DNA of 64,000 bases, from NCBI GenBank assembly GCA_963575745.1, contig CAUYUJ010019615.1:348513-412512 (forward strand). The letters are read 5' to 3'. Numbering within the stretch: the stretch's first letter is position 1; each line of letters begins with the position of its first letter. The stretch is from Prorocentrum cordatum. Its lineage: Eukaryota > Sar > Dinophyceae > Prorocentrales > Prorocentraceae. The position numbers and the translations under genes are program-made. Below the pieces are notes generated by a model. That model saw nothing but the letters and a program-made list of their open reading frames with translations, did not search any database and was not told the origin of the DNA. Positions 1 through 11,722 of this stretch are shown here, piece after piece.

Positions 1-1
1 A

Positions 2-92
2 GCCCGCCAGGGCGGCGCCCCGGCGCCCTTCGCGCGCTGCCTGGCCGCCTGCTACACGACCACCGGCAGCGTGCTGGCCCTGCGCGAGGCCC
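2..92 (+). CDS. possible exon fragment at the window edge
   Basis: The first bases read open in frame 2, with host-like GC-rich codon use. The peptide contains [15 protein letters not shown] and then meets an AG|GC site that could be a splice donor. It could be a propeller blade of the tricorn-like gene that becomes recognisable at 8.77 kb, but no diagnostic motif is present. This is a weak call based on composition and position. Confidence 0.2.
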
Positions 93-240
93 CGCAGCCG
101 CCCCCAGGGTGCGACGGGGGGCCTTGGCTGCAGCTGGAGCTCGGCATCGCTGAACCTTTTCCCATCCCCACGGGAGCATGGCTTCTCGGCCCCACCAGCC
201 GACCGTCCTAGAGGGGATATGCCCCGCGAAGCCCAAGATA

Positions 241-262
241 ATGTATATACACGCACACACAC

Positions 263-324
<62 letters not shown>

Positions 325-1135
325 TCGTATACATATGCATATACATATACATATACATATACATACATACATACATACATATTTACATCATGCATGCATG
401 CATGCATGCATACATGCATACATACATACATACATGCATACATACATATATCGATGTGCACACATACGTCTGCACACACACTTCCATATATACAAACATG
501 CATGCACCCATACACACATACACACATCTAGACATGAATACTTACATACATACATACATACATATATACATATATGTGCACACATACGTCTGCATACACA
601 CTTCCATATTTACAAACGTACATGCACACATACACACATACACACATCTATACATGTATACATACATACATGCATGCATGCATGCATGCATACATGCATA
701 CATACATACATACATGCATACATACATACATACACACATACACACATACACACATACATACATACACACATACGTACGTACGTACGTACGTACGTACATA
801 CACACATACATACATGCACACATACACATATGCATACATAGACACATCCACACACACATACATATATGCATACATGCAACCAGACATACATACACACATG
901 CATACACGCATACATACATACATACATACATACATACATACATACATGTATACATACATACATGCATAAATACACACAAACAAGCATACATAATATACAC
1001 ACATGCATGCACACATACATGTATATATACATACGTTCATACGTTCCTACATACATACATACATACACCAATCTGTATACATATACCTAGACATATTCAT
1101 ACACGTACATACACACATACATTTACATGTACATA
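241..1135. repeat. TACA/CATA microsatellite block
   Basis: Almost continuous short alternating units (ACAT, TACA, CATG, GTAC, some ACACAC). Long open frames run through it on both strands only because the tetranucleotide keeps stops out of several frames; they are not genes. Confidence 0.95.
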
Positions 1136-1914
1136 TACCTGCGCCTGTTGTGTTGGCTCCATTTGTGCCGTCTCCTCTTTCCCTCTGGTCCTCCCTATCC
1201 TTCCCTCCCTCCTCTTTGCTTCCCTTCTCCCTTGGCGTGGTCCACGGCGTGGTGTCCATTGCTTACCACGCAGTCAGCAGTTTCTTAGCGAAGTGCTGCG
1301 AATCGCGAGGCCGAGAGTTACTCATGAGTTAGGGTTGTTCCATCGCCCGCACAACAACATGTACATGTACATATACATACATGTACAAGTACATCTACGT
1401 ACACGTGTATATATATGTATATATATGTATATACAGATATCGATATATATATATCTATATATGCAAGAGTACCTTGGAGCTTCGCGCCATGCACCTTGGC
1501 CCTTCAGGATCGGCGCGCAGGTGTCCGTCTGGGCGCGCGCGAGAGAGAGAGAGAGAGCGAGAGAGACATAGCGCACCCAGAAGGACAATGATTGCCTTTT
1601 GCCGTTAGCCCCATCTTTGCTACAATTCTGCTTTAAATCGCCAGTCTCTCATGCTTTCTCTTCGTTGTTCTCTGTCGTTTGCGGACGCGTCCCTGTTACC
1701 GTTTTCAGATGTGATTGCGTGGCCTCTTCCGTGGAGGGCTTTCCGGGAATCTCGCGGGAGCTTTTTGTGGCTTCCAGTGGTTTTTGAGTGCTTGTTGAGT
1801 TCTACTGGCAGTTGTTCCCTGCCTAGACTCTGTCTAGAAGGGTTCTTACTCGTTTCGCTTAAAGGGGCCGGGCAGTGGAACACGCCCCGGGCGGTTCCCC
1901 CGGTCCCCTGGGAG
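1136..1914. other. intron-like spacer, no gene seen
   Basis: Mixed-composition DNA with a second TACA/TATA tract at about 1355-1465 and a short GA tract at about 1540-1566. Nothing coding was recognised. Confidence 0.6.
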
Positions 1915-1916
1915 CC

Positions 1917-2220
1917 AAGCAAAAGCAACAGCAAAGGTAAAAGCAAACGCGCGGTTCCCCCAGTTGCGCTCCCTGGGTGCCAAGCAAAAGCGAAAGCAAA
2001 GGCAAAAGTGAAGGCAAAAGCGAAGGCAAAGCAAAAACATAGCATAGCATAGCATATCATAGCATAGCATAGCATAGCGCAGCATAGCATAGCGCAGCAT
2101 AGCCTAGCCTAGCCTAGCCTAGCCTAGCCTAGCCTAGCCTAGCCTAGCCCTGCATAGAATTGCGCAGCTTAGCATAGCATAGCATAACATAGCATAGCAT
2201 AGCATAGCGCAGCACAGCAT
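1917..2220. repeat. AAGCAAA and AGCAT/AGCCT short tandem repeats
   Basis: First an irregular GCAAAAGC/GCAAAGGC hexamer-like tract (1917-2035), then a pentamer array that changes from AGCAT to AGCCT and back to AGCAT (2036-2220). The internal switch suggests homogenisation of variant blocks. Confidence 0.9.
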
Positions 2221-2739
2221 CCACTATTGCTGCTATATATATGTACTTATATGTGTGTGTGCGCACGCATGCTCCATGCATGTTGTCCGTCTGTGGGCCA
2301 TTACCGTTCCTACTAATGTTGCTTTCCTAGAGGCTCCAACTCCTAGATAGGGTCGCGCTGGGATACTTTTTTATATTTCAGCGCTTCCCTGGGCGCAGTC
2401 CTGAACCCCAGTGTTCAATGTATGTTATGCAAGGCGCGAAGCGTTTAACTATCCGCAGGCAATCACATAGGCATGGCAAGTTGCAAGTGAAGAGCGAAAT
2501 CTCATCTGCCGGTTGAAGATTCAGATAGCGCCACTTGTAGGACAACCGCGTCAAACATCAGTGCTTGATTCGGATGCAAAGCCATCCGTGTGATAGGCAA
2601 TTCAGACACAGCCACATGTGAATCATCAGATGTAGGGGTAGGTCCGAATCCGCCGACCCCTTGGTGTCCCAGCTGCAGAGGGAAGCACGAGCGGAGTGGA
2701 AGGCGAGTCCCTGTTCATTGGGCGCTTCTGGGTGTTCTT
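2221..2739. other. spacer, nothing recognised
   Basis: Near-unique sequence with no motif, repeat or coding pattern that could be supported on either strand. Confidence 0.5.
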
Positions 2740-3310
2740 GCAGGCCCTTCTGGACCGTCGTGGGGCTCTTTGGGATCGTTTGGGGGCCCTTGTAGGCTGT
2801 CTCAGTGGGCTCTGGCCGTCGTGGGGCTCTGCTGGGGGCTTCTTGGGGTTGGCTTGGGGTTTTCTTGGGTGCCTCTTGGGGCCGTCTTGAGCCGTCTCGG
2901 GGCTCTGTTGGGCCGTCTTGGTGCTATCTTGGACCGTCGTGGGGCTCTCTGGGGCTGTCTTGGGGCCCTCTTGGGGCTTTGTGGGGGCCTCTGGATCCGT
3001 TTCGGGGCGATTTGGGGGGCCTGTTGAACCGTTCTGGAGCTTTGGAAAACACAAAAGCGAGGGTGGCCAATACTGCACGTTTTATTCGAGGGGTGGAACG
3101 ATTTCGGTTTGTTTGGCGTTATCTTGGGGCTCGTCGGGGCGTCTTGGAAGCGTTCCTTGGACCGTCTTGGAGCTACTCAGGAGCCTTTTTGGGCGTTTGG
3201 GGAATCTCTTGAACTGTCGTCGAGCCATCTGGCGCCTTCTTGGAGCGCTCGTGGGCCGTCCTGGGACCGTATTGAATTGCTTTGGGGCCGCATTCGGCGC
3301 CCAGGGTGGT
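2740..3310 (+). repeat. CTTGGGGCC-type array, block I
   Basis: Degenerate units of about 18-30 bp built from TCTTGGGGCC, TTTGGGG and GGGCCGTCTTGG. The same unit recurs at 3.6, 5.9-8.5, 28.7, 38.2 and 44.3 kb, and in reverse at 19.2 and 26.4 kb. Open frames here are repeat translations. Confidence 0.85.
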
Positions 3311-3404
3311 CGGAATTCGTTCGGTGGAGGGGGGTCCCCGGCCCAGTTAAAATAGACTTGGTATTGTCACGAAACGCGACTTTGGAGGAGAAGTGGGCGT
3401 CACC

Positions 3405-3590
3405 TGCGCGGAGGTGAGTTCAGCACGCTACCATGCGAGCCACCTGCAGGTGTGGTCCGCCAGCGGGGGTAAGGGAGGACAGAGCTCATCGATAACCGGC
3501 CAAGGTGGTCACGTGACCAAGCGACCCACGAGGTGAGCTCAGCATGCTGCCATGCGAACCGCCGTAGGACAGCTGTCGGAGCTCTCCGGG
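3405..3590 (+). repeat. GGTGAGCTCAGCACG motif copies
   Basis: Two copies (about 3412 and 3533) of a unit of about 36 bp: GGTGAGYTCAGCAYG, a short spacer, then CCATGCGARCC. More copies lie at about 6570, 6620, 6655, 6972 and 7010. They sit between CTTGGGG arrays. Confidence 0.6.
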
Positions 3591-4210
3591 GGTGAGCCTC
3601 TGCAGCCATTCTTGGGGGCCCGTTGGGACGCCCTCAATGGGGCAGTCTTGGGGCCCTTTTGGGGCGTTTCGGGGCTCTCTCGGCCCGTCTTTGGGTGCTC
3701 GGGCCGTCTTGGGTCCTTGGTGGAGCCACCCACGGCGCTCTCGGGGCTCTCTTGGGAGGCCTTTCGGGCCCGCCGGTGCCCCTCTTGGGCCGGGTCTCCG
3801 TGAGGCCATCGTGGGGCTTTCTTGGGACCGCTTGGGAGCGTCCAGGGCCGCCTTGGGGCGATCTCGGAGGCCTCTGCGGCTGTTTTGGGCGCTGGTGAAG
3901 CGAAAGACCGGGTATCCAAGAATTGTACGTTTTCTTCTGGGAATGGGACGAGGTTTGCTTCTTTGGAGTGCTCTTGGCGGCCTCTCGCGGCGTCTATGCT
4001 CTTGGGTCGCCGTGGGCCCTCTTGGGAACGCTTTTGGGTCGCCTCGACGCTGGCCGAGGCTGGACCTGCCCGTCTTCCGGCCATCTTCGGCCGTCTTCGG
4101 CCAGACTTCCGCCGACTTCCGCCGGCGATCCGCGCGTTGCCGGGGCCATATTTCGGGGGGTACCCCCCCAGAACCCCCCCAGGGGGATTCCCCTACTAAA
4201 CGGAAATCCC
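3590..4210 (+). repeat. CTTGGGGCC-type array, block II, with terminal GGGGGGTACCCCCC segment
   Basis: Same degenerate unit as block I. It ends in a CTTCCGGCC/CTTCGGCC run and a palindromic G-run/C-run segment (about 4150-4190). The array ending near 8.71 kb closes with the same kind of segment (CTTCCGCC units, then GGGGGGTCCCCCCCC), so the terminal unit is shared. Confidence 0.75.
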
Positions 4211-4321
4211 TCCTCAAGGTCGTGGAATACATCGGAATAGACTTACGTTTACATTCTACATAAATGCCTGCCGACCTACATGCGTACATACACACATCCC
4301 TTCACACATCAATCCATACAT

Positions 4322-4610
<289 letters not shown>

Positions 4611-5240
4611 GTGTATACGTCCCACCGTGATGGGTAAGCCAGCCAGTGGGGCCAAGGCCACTGCTGTGGGGGTAGTGATCGGTTAAGCGATGCTCAGGAG
4701 CTGCATCCGCCGAACCCCTACACCCCAGCGGAGGTCCTCGAGGGCCAGCCTCTCTGGCTGGCGGGGCCCGAGGATTCGCCTTCCGCTGGCCAGCTGGGCG
4801 GTGGACTGGCGTCGTGTCAGCTGTCCGCTCCAGTGCCGGCGCTGCTGCCACCGGAGCTCGGCGAGGTGAGGGGTTTGTGGGCGTCGCCAGTGGACGAGGG
4901 CCTGGTGGTCGTCACCAACCAGTCGGCAACGCGTAAGAGTGACCTTTCGACAGAGTGACCAGGTGCAGGCCCACATGGGGCCCCACCAGCACTGGCTGGC
5001 GCGCTTGGACTGCTTGGATTTTGCTTCCCCCCGCGGCCCCCAATGAAGCTGCGCACCAGAGGGCACGATTGCCTGTAGGGTCACTCCTGCTTGCGGCCGG
5101 ACCAGCTGCTGGAGCTGCACCTGATCCGCCTCGGGGTGCACTGTAAGGGCGGCTCCCGGGCCCTCGGCATCGAGGAGCGGCACTTGCTGGCGCGCTCTTC
5201 CTTCGGTCTTCGAACAAGAAGTACACGCCACAAGAGAGTA
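4611..5240. other. spacer with a dispersed-repeat fragment
   Basis: Contains a stretch (4632-4700, beginning GTAAGCCAGCCAGTGGGGCC) that recurs in altered form at about 10585-10655. The remaining open frames are GC-driven and match no family. Confidence 0.4.
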
Positions 5241-5242
5241 AC

Positions 5243-5417
5243 TTTCAAAGGTTCGCCTCGGTTGCGCCTTTGGGGGCCTCCTGGGAGGCCCTCGTCGCCA
5301 AGGCTGGATTCGCCTCGATATTCCGGTCAGAATGCATCCTGGGCCAGGTCTGGGCGAATCCGGCCGTGGCGACGAGGGTCCCCCAGGAGGCCCAAAAAGG
5401 CGAACTCGAGGCGCTGA
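5243..5417. repeat. inverted-repeat hairpin element
   Basis: Arms of about 60 bp pair around a short loop: the left arm contains GGGGGCCTCCTGGGAGGCCC and CGTCGCCAAGGCTGGATTCG, and the right arm carries the complement with few mismatches. Related single arms are at about 12435, 14165 and 46035. Confidence 0.75.
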
Positions 5418-5469
5418 TCCAAGAAATCCGCGCGGATCTCCGAAAGCTCCCAGACAGCCGCCGATGTTT

Positions 5470-5575
5470 TTGTTCTCAATCCGCGGCCCCAGAGGTCCCG
5501 ACCCCTTCCCCGGGGTTGGTTTTTCGTCCCGGATCCATTTTTGATGGTCCCTGGGCCCGATGACGGACCCTGGAG
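5470..5575 (-). repeat. dispersed 140-bp repeat, minus copy
   Basis: Reverse copy of the abundant repeat whose plus form contains GGGATGAAAAGCCGGTCCC and GGGGAAGGGGTC. See the 9130 entry for the family. Confidence 0.6.
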
Positions 5576-5939
5576 GCCCCAGGACTGCCCCACGACTCCA
5601 GGACTGCTGGAAGTGCCTCGACAAAGCCTCACAGCGGCAAACGGACAGCCCCGAGACTTCCTAGCTCGTATGGTAATTTCCTGAGCTCACCTTGGGAGGT
5701 TACCAGCAAGCCCCCAGAAGCGCCCAACAGGGCCTCAGGACAGGCCCAAGAGGGCCCCATGACGGCTGGAGGCGCCTCGACACAGCGGCACAGCGTCAAA
5801 CGGACAACACGGGAACCAGCAGAATGCGTCCTATAGGCATCCTCTTCTTCGTTGTTCTCTGTCTCGCAACTCACGCCCACTTGTCCTCCAAGGTCGGGGA
5901 TCGTGACAATATCAGGTTCGGTCCGGCTGTTTGTCCTGC

Positions 5940-6475
5940 CCTCTTGGTCGCTTCTGGGGGCTTCCTGGAGGCGTGGTGAGGTCTTGAGGCTTGTTGGGGT
6001 CGTCTTGGGGGCCTCTTGGGGCCTCCTCAGGTCCTTCAGCCGTCCTGGGGCCCTCCTGAGGGAGTCCCGGGGCTGTCCGTTTGTCGCTCTGACGTTTTGT
6101 CGAGGCGCCTCCAGCAGTCCTGGGGTTTGGGGGCAGTCCTAGGGCCCTCTTGGGAGCCTCTGGCGGCTTTCTGGAGACGTCTTGAGGCCTTGAGGCCTCT
6201 TGGGGTCTTCTTGGGGGTCTCTTGGGGTCTCATCAGGTTCCCGTGTTGTCCGTTTGAAGCTGTGAGGCTTTGTCGAGGAACCGCCAGCCGTCCTGGGGTT
6301 ATCTTGGGGCAGTGCTGCGCCCATCTTGGGCGCTTCTGGAGGCTTGATGGAGGCCTCTGGAAGGTTCTTGGGCGCCTCTTAGGGCCTCTGCAGGGATTAT
6401 TGGGGCATCTTGGGAACTTCTTCGGAGCTTCTGGGGGCCTCTGGAGGGGTTATTGTTGCGCAGAAACCGAAACCT
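5940..6475 (+). repeat. CTTGGGGCC-type array, block III
   Basis: Degenerate GGGGGCCTCTTGGGG units. The part at about 6010-6260 is repeated nearly intact at about 7310-7560, so a segment of at least 250 bp was duplicated within the block. Confidence 0.8.
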
Positions 6476-6539
6476 CGTATTTCGTCGGAGGTTGTGTCGG
6501 GAACGTTTCTGAAGAAAAGGTGGCCAAGAAAACGACGAT

Positions 6540-7090
6540 GCGTCTTGGAAGTGCGCGACTAGGCGAGTTACGAGGTGAGCTCAGCACGTGTCCATGCGAG
6601 CCACACGGAAGGGAGGGGGGGAGCTCAGCTCGCGACCATGCGAGTCATGAGGTGAGCTCAGCACGTTTCCATGCGAGCCACAGGGAAGGGAGGGGGCGCG
6701 GTTTCATATGACGGGCGAGAAGATCGAGTTTGGAGGATTTGGGGGCTCCTGGGGGCCGTCGGGTTTGGTTGGAGGTTGTGTCGGGGACGTGCCTGACTAT
6801 ATGAGGACTAGGTTGGACAACTTGCGGCGGTCGGGGGCCGCATGCGGCCGTATTGAAGCCTCCTGGAGGCTTCTTGTAGGGCTTTCTGGCAATACGAAAA
6901 GTCGCTTTGGGTTTCTCTGCGACAGCTGTCCAGAGGGAAAGGCGGCCAGATAAACAACGGTGCGTCTTGGAGGTGAGCTCAGAACGCGACCATGCGAGCC
7001 ACGGGGTGAAGTCAGCTCGTTTCCATGCGAGCCCATAAGAGGAAGGCCAGGGTGCGCATTACAGTGGTTCCCGTGTGGTCCGACTGACGC
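6540..7090 (+). repeat. cluster of GGTGAGCTCAGCACG motif copies
   Basis: At least five copies of the GGTGAGCTCAG...CCATGCGAGCC unit between two CTTGGGG blocks. Spacing is irregular, so this is a dispersed motif rather than a clean tandem array. No gene was found. Confidence 0.6.
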
Positions 7091-8520
7091 TGTGCTGCTT
7101 AACGCGCATTACATTGGTTCCCGTGTTGTCCGTTTGACGCCGTGACGCTTTGTCGAGGCGTCTCCAGCCGTCGTGGGGCCCTCTTGGGGTTTTCCTGATG
7201 CCCTGTTGGGCGCTTCTGGGGACGTGCTGAAGACCTCGTAAGGCGTACGGTGAGCTCAGGAAATTCTCATACGAGCTAGGAAGTCTCGGGGCTGTCCGTT
7301 TGCCGTTGTGACGCTTGGGGGCCTCTTGGGGCCTCCTCAGGTCCTTCAGCCGTCCTGGGGCCCTCCTGAGGGAGTCCCGCGGCTGTCCGTTTGTCGCTCT
7401 GACGCTTTGTCGAGGCGCCTCCAGCAGTCCAGGGGTCTTGGGGCAGTCCTGGTGCTCTCTTGGGGGCTTGTCGGGGCTTTCTGGAGGCGTCTTGAGGCCT
7501 TGAGGCCTCTTGGGGTCTTCTTGGGGGTCTCTTGGGGTCTCATCAGGTTCCCGTGTTGTCAGTTTGACGCTGTGAGGCTTTGTCGAGGCACCTCCAGCCG
7601 TCCTGGGGCTTTCTTCGGGCAGTGCTCGGCCCATCTTGGGCGCTTCTGGAGGCTTGCTGGAAGCCTCTGGAGGGTTCTTGGGGGTATCTTGGGGCCTCTG
7701 CAGGGGTTATTGAGGCCTCTTGGAGGCTTCTTGGGAACCTCTGGGGGCCTCAGGAGGGGTCCTTGGGGCGGAGAACCTGAAAAGTCGGCCCTTGCCTCCG
7801 CTCCAGGGGCTCTCTTGGGCTCTCTTGGGGCGTGCCTGTGGCGCTCGTGAGGCCGTCTTGGAGGCCTCTTGGGCCGTCTTGAGGACGTCTTGGGCCGTCT
7901 GAGCGCTCTCTTGGGGGTCTCTGAGGCTGTCTTGGGGCGTTCTTTGGGGCCTCTTGGGCCGTCTTGGCGGCGGGAAGCCGAACAGGAGAAAGCTCTCCAA
8001 AACTTAAGGACAACCGATGATTTGTAATGTTTCGGGCTCTCCTGGAAAGCGTCTTGGGGGCCTCTCAGGGCGTCTTTTGAATTCCCTGGGGCATGGGGAC
8101 GCCATATTGGGCGTCTCTGGGGGCTTCTGGAGGGGTCACTGGGGCGCAGAACCCGAAATATCAACCCCTGCCTTCGCTCCGGAGGCTCTCTTGGGGCGTG
8201 CCTGTGGCGCTCGTGAGGCTGTCTTGGAGGCCTCTTGGGCCGTCTTGAGGACGTCTTGGGCCGTCTGAGCGCTCTCTTGGGGGTCTCTGAGACTGTCTTG
8301 GGGCGTTCTTTGGGACCTCTTGGGCCGTCTTGGAGCGGCGGGAAGCCGAAAATGCGAAGACCCCAAAATTATTTTAAAAACCTAAGGAAAACCAATGATT
8401 TGTGATGTTTCGGGCTCTCCTGGAAAGCCTCTTGGGGGCCTCTCGGGGCGTCTTTTGGGCTTCTTGGGACGTCGGGACGCCATATTGGGCGTCTTGGGCC
8501 GATCTTTCGGCCACTCGAGG
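7090..8520 (+). repeat. CTTGGGGCC-type array, blocks IV-V, with a 368-bp tandem duplication
   Basis: Long array of the degenerate unit. A segment starting TCTCTTGGGGCGTGCCTGTG near 7810 recurs near 8180, giving a two-copy tandem repeat of roughly 368 bp. Open frames on both strands are repeat translations rich in Gly/Leu/Trp or Pro/Arg. Confidence 0.8.
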
Positions 8521-8772
8521 CCTTATTGAACCATCTTGTGGACCATCTTGGGGCCGTCCGTGCCTCTCGGAAGCGCGTCTGCGGAAATGGGGCCGTGTCC
8601 TGCCGTCTTCCGCCAGCGTTCCGCCCGTGGCCGGGGCCATCTCCTGGGGGGTCCCCCCCCAGACCCCCCAAGGGGAACACGCAACAGGAACCCCTCCGCC
8701 AGGTCGGGGAAAAAAACATCTCCTCGGATCTTTGGGCTTGTGCTCACGGCGTTCTCTCTGTTCTGCTTCCAG

Positions 8773-8906
8773 GTCCCGGTGGCGTCGCCGACGTGGCGTG
8801 GTCCCACGCCGGCCGCTGGCTGGCCTTCGCGAGCCAGGCGGCCCCGGGCGCGCAGGCCCCGTCCGCCAGCTCGGGCAGCGCCTCAAGGGGGCCCCGCCGC
8901 ATCCGG
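8773..8906 (+). CDS. tricorn homologue, exon A (propeller blade)
   Basis: The acceptor is CTTCCAG|GTCCCGG. The exon reads GGVADVAWSHAGRWLAFAS, the family's 'AWSPDGRWLAY' blade strand, then a Ser/Ala-rich loop ending near RRIRAY. It starts with two bases completing a codon (phase 1). The 3' end is not resolved: a MITE begins about 10 bases later and the target duplication of that MITE overlaps the likely exon end. Confidence 0.75.
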
Positions 8907-8915
8907 GCCTACCTT

Positions 8916-9046
8916 TCAAGTCGGACATGTCCCTCTACAGGAGTAGTGTTCAGAATTAGTCCAGGAATAGCCTGGGGACGACCTGACATGTTTCATTTTC
9001 TCATAGGTCTTCACAAATCCGCCTGTGGGAGGACATGCCCGACCGA
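8916..9046. mobile_element. MITE copy 1 (AGTCGGGC family)
   Basis: Terminal inverted repeats of about 25 bp (left AAGTCGGACATGTCCCTCTA, right ending GGAGGACATGCCCGACC). Flanking GCCTACCT and GCCTATCC look like a decayed 8-bp target duplication. It lies directly behind tricorn exon A. Confidence 0.75.
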
Positions 9047-9129
9047 AGCCTATCCCCTGGAAGTCGAGGATCGAGGAATGGAGACACAACAACTGAATCT
9101 ACTCAGACCCCCTCGAGCCATGAACACAA

Positions 9130-9270
9130 AAACGAGACGGGTGGTTTTTGCTGCTGCTTTCGGCCTCGGGACCGTGAACAGAAACGACTCAGGACGAGCA
9201 ACCGATCCCAGGGACTGGGTCGAGATCTTGTGGGGGTCGATGTCTTGAACAAATCATGACGTCGGGGGTC
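9130..9270 (+). repeat. dispersed 140-bp repeat, plus copy (family description)
   Basis: The family reads, in order: a GGCCTCNGGGGGCCC-like stretch, GGGACCGTCAA, ACGACTCNGGATGANNA, CCGGTCCCGGGGAAGGGGTC, AGACCTCNGGGG, and ATCACGACGTCGGGGGTCTG. About 19 copies lie in the window. Plus: 9130, 11398, 12115, 12505, 13785, 14450, 45655 (partial), 52940, 54455, 60120, 62450, 62825. Minus: 5470, 9485, 10035, 10385, 51530, 54040, 58390, 61870, 63005. Copies fall mostly in tricorn introns. No coding capacity. Confidence 0.8.
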
Positions 9271-9484
9271 TGGGTATACGCGTACCTTCTCGGAGGTCCG
9301 CGCGGCCCTCCAGAGGCAGTGAGACAGTAATGCTCGTGTAGTGTTTGCTGCTCCTCTGGAGGGAGGAAGGAGTGCAGGATCGAGGAAGTTCTGGTTATCT
9401 TCCTTTGGGAGCTCTCAGGAGTCCTCGGGGGGTTCTGCGGAGGTCATGGTGGCTCTTGTTTGGAGGGAGGAGCGACCCCCCGCA

Positions 9485-9650
9485 CTCGACGTCGCGACTT
9501 TTCGTCAACGCGGACCCCCTGAGGTCTCGATCCATTCCCCAGGGCTGGTGTTCCATCCTGAGTTGTTTTTTGACGGACGAAGGGCCCGGCGAGGGCCCAC
9601 AGAGGCAGAAAATAGCAACAACAGGAAAAAGGCTTTCGTGGTGTTTTCGA
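9485..9650 (-). repeat. dispersed 140-bp repeat, minus copy
   Basis: Reverse copy; it begins GTCGCGACTTTTCGTCAACG and ends near tricorn exon B. Confidence 0.7.
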
Positions 9651-9675
9651 TCACGATGCGACGGGTCTGGCTCAG

Positions 9676-9944
9676 TGGTGACCCTTGGCGTTGCCCGGCC
9701 ATCTGGCTCTGCGACGTCAGCAGCAGTCCGCCGGGCAGCCCGGTGCGCGTCACGGACGGCTGCTTCCGGGACTTCTCCCCGAGCTTCGACCCTGCCGGCG
9801 GCTTCCTGGCCTTCCTGTCGCGGCGGGCGCTGCAGCCCGTCGACGACGGGATCACCAGCGCCATGCACTTTGGCGCGGGATCGGACCAGCCGCTGATTGT
9901 CTCCCTGGTGGACGGAGCGCCCAGCCCCCTGGAGATCAAGGGAG
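9676..9944 (+). CDS. tricorn homologue, exon B (propeller)
   Basis: Reads WLCDVSSSPPGSPVRVTDGC, FRDFSPSFDPAGGFLAFLSR and PLIVSLVDGAPSPLEIKGG. These match the family run 'vTdGrF-D-sPsFDpdGkyLyFlSdR' and the 'pylvtLrkd-pSPF' strand that closes the first propeller region. The start is given after an AG at 9674-9675 but the coding part clearly conserved begins about 9700. The end is placed at GGGAG|GAAGC. Existence is secure; both edges are provisional. Confidence 0.8.
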
Positions 9945-10034
9945 GAAGCATCGCCCCGACCCTAAACCAGCCTGCGTTTAAGCAGCCATGGGGACCTGCT
10001 GTGGGTAGTCTTGCCCGCCTGCTCAGCCCTCTCC

Positions 10035-10530
10035 TCCGACGTCACATTTTTTGTTTGTGACGCGGCCCCCCAGGGATCTCGACGCCTTCCCGAGGCCTTT
10101 TCATCCCGATTTGTTGTCGGCAGTCCCAGGGCCAGGATACGGCCTCCACAGAGGCCGAACACGTCCAAAGAGAGCCAGTCGCAAGTTTTGTTGTGTGTCG
10201 CCTGGCTCAGAGGAAACAGTGTCACTTGTATGGGGCGTCTGTCATGAGGGAGTAGCTAGGTTTCTCTCTCCCCAAGACATCAGCATCGTCTAACCGATCC
10301 CCAACCCCACTCGGCCATGTTATCTCTCAGCCCCACCAGCCCACCTCTCCAAGTGGACACGCGAGACCCGGAGGGAACAGCATGCCCGCAGACCCCCCTA
10401 CGTCGTGTTTTCACAACGCGGGCCCCCGGACGTCCCGACCCATGCCCGGGACCGGCTTTCCATCCCGAGTCTTTGTCTGACGGTCCTGGGCCTGGCGAGG
10501 CTTCCCCAGAGACGGAGAAAAGCAACTAGC
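10035..10530 (-). repeat. two minus copies of the dispersed 140-bp repeat
   Basis: Copies at about 10035-10190 and 10385-10530, both reverse. The second keeps CCCGACCCATGCCCGGGACC and the TTTCCATCCCGAGTC segment. Confidence 0.7.
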
Positions 10531-10554
10531 TGATCCCGTCGCGTCATGACGCGA

Positions 10555-11300
10555 GCGGGTCTGGGTGCAGCTCATGGGGGGGGGGGTAGGCCAGCCAGTG
10601 GGGCCGAGGTCATGCCAGTGAGGATGAGGCTCGGTCAAGCAATGCTCATCCAATCTCTGGGGACGGGGAGAGGGAGGAGGAGGAGGAGGAGGAGGAGGAG
10701 GAGGAGGAGGAGGAGGAGGAGGAGGTGGAGGAGAAGGAGGGCTTGGGCCTGGGCGGCGCGCCAAGAGACAAGGCTCGACGATCGCGCAGGAGCAGGACGG
10801 GGGCCAGAGCAAGCCCAGGATGGCCTCCACCATCCCAGTGCGGGCGGGGGTCGGCCCCAAGCCCAAGCCCCCGCAAGGAGAGGCCGCCGCGGGCGCCCGG
10901 CGAGGCCGCCGCCGGCGGCGGCGGCCGCGCCGAGGACGGCGGGCCCGAGGGCGCCGGGCGGGGCCTGGAGCTGGCCGAGGCCCGGGGGCTGCTCGGCTGC
11001 GCCCGAGAGCGGCGCTCTGCCGGAGTGGCCCGCGGTGCGGGCCCAGGCCAGGTCGGATCTCTCCAGGGAGGCCTCCCACAGCCTCCATAGAGCACCCCTC
11101 ACGAGGCCCCGGGGTGCCCCATGTGGGCGCCAACAGGGCGCCAACATGGAGCGGAAAGCTGGGGGGCAGCCTGGGCCAGGGATACCTCACCCCCAACCAT
11201 TGGGGCCCCTCGACTGCGGAATGCGGTGACGTAGCTGGCAGCGGCCTGCGCGCTTCGGCTTGCCCACCCCGTGGAGCCGCGCAGTGAAGGTCACTCTTGC
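10555..11300. other. GC-rich intron with a GGA tract
   Basis: Holds a (GGA)n tract at about 10672-10735 and a very GC-rich stretch (10850-11060) whose Ala/Gly/Arg-rich frames may be low-complexity coding but match nothing. The segment at 11091-11170 recurs inverted at about 46470-46560. Confidence 0.4.
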
Positions 11301-11597
11301 CAAGGGTCACTCTTGCGTGCAGCCGAGCTGCCAAGAGGGTGGTGGTGGCTCCAAACCCCTTCGGGTCGTGAAGACGTCGCGGTGGCGAGCTGTTCCATCT
11401 TTTCGGGCTCCGGGGGGCCTAGCAGGGCTCCAGGGCGTAACAAATTGCTGAGGATGAGAAACTGGCCCCGAGGAATGGGCCGAGACTTCCAGGGGTGGGG
11501 GGGGATGCCATTGCCGTGGTCATGAGATCTCCCCGGATTGAAAGGCCCATTCTTCTTCTTCTTCTTCTTCTTCTTCTTCTTCTTCTCCTTCGTAAGC

Positions 11598-11722
11598 TTT
11601 TGGAGCTCTGCGCGGATTTCTTGGATCTTCACTGGACCCCCCTCTCTGGCGCGCGAGGCGTGCCAGGGGCGGCGCCGGAGGCGCCCTCAGGAGGCCCCAG
11701 CGCAGATCCAAGAAATCCGCGG
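11598..11722. repeat. hairpin element (CCGCGCGGATTTCT family)
   Basis: Inverted arms: GCGCGGATTTCTTGGATC on the left, GATCCAAGAAATCCGC on the right, with a GCGCC-rich palindromic centre. A CTT tract (11545-11590) sits at its left edge. Other members: 53575, 55590 (partial), 56205, 61941. Confidence 0.7.

Noticed and set aside
178-1571. Long open frames of Tyr/Thr/His/Ile or Cys/Met/Val repeats on both strands
   Set aside because: They translate a TACA/CATA microsatellite; several frames are open at once and no protein-like composition appears.
10800-11100. Ala/Gly/Arg-rich open frame as a tricorn linker exon
   Set aside because: The position would fit a low-complexity linker, but no conserved residue supports it and the composition alone keeps frames open.
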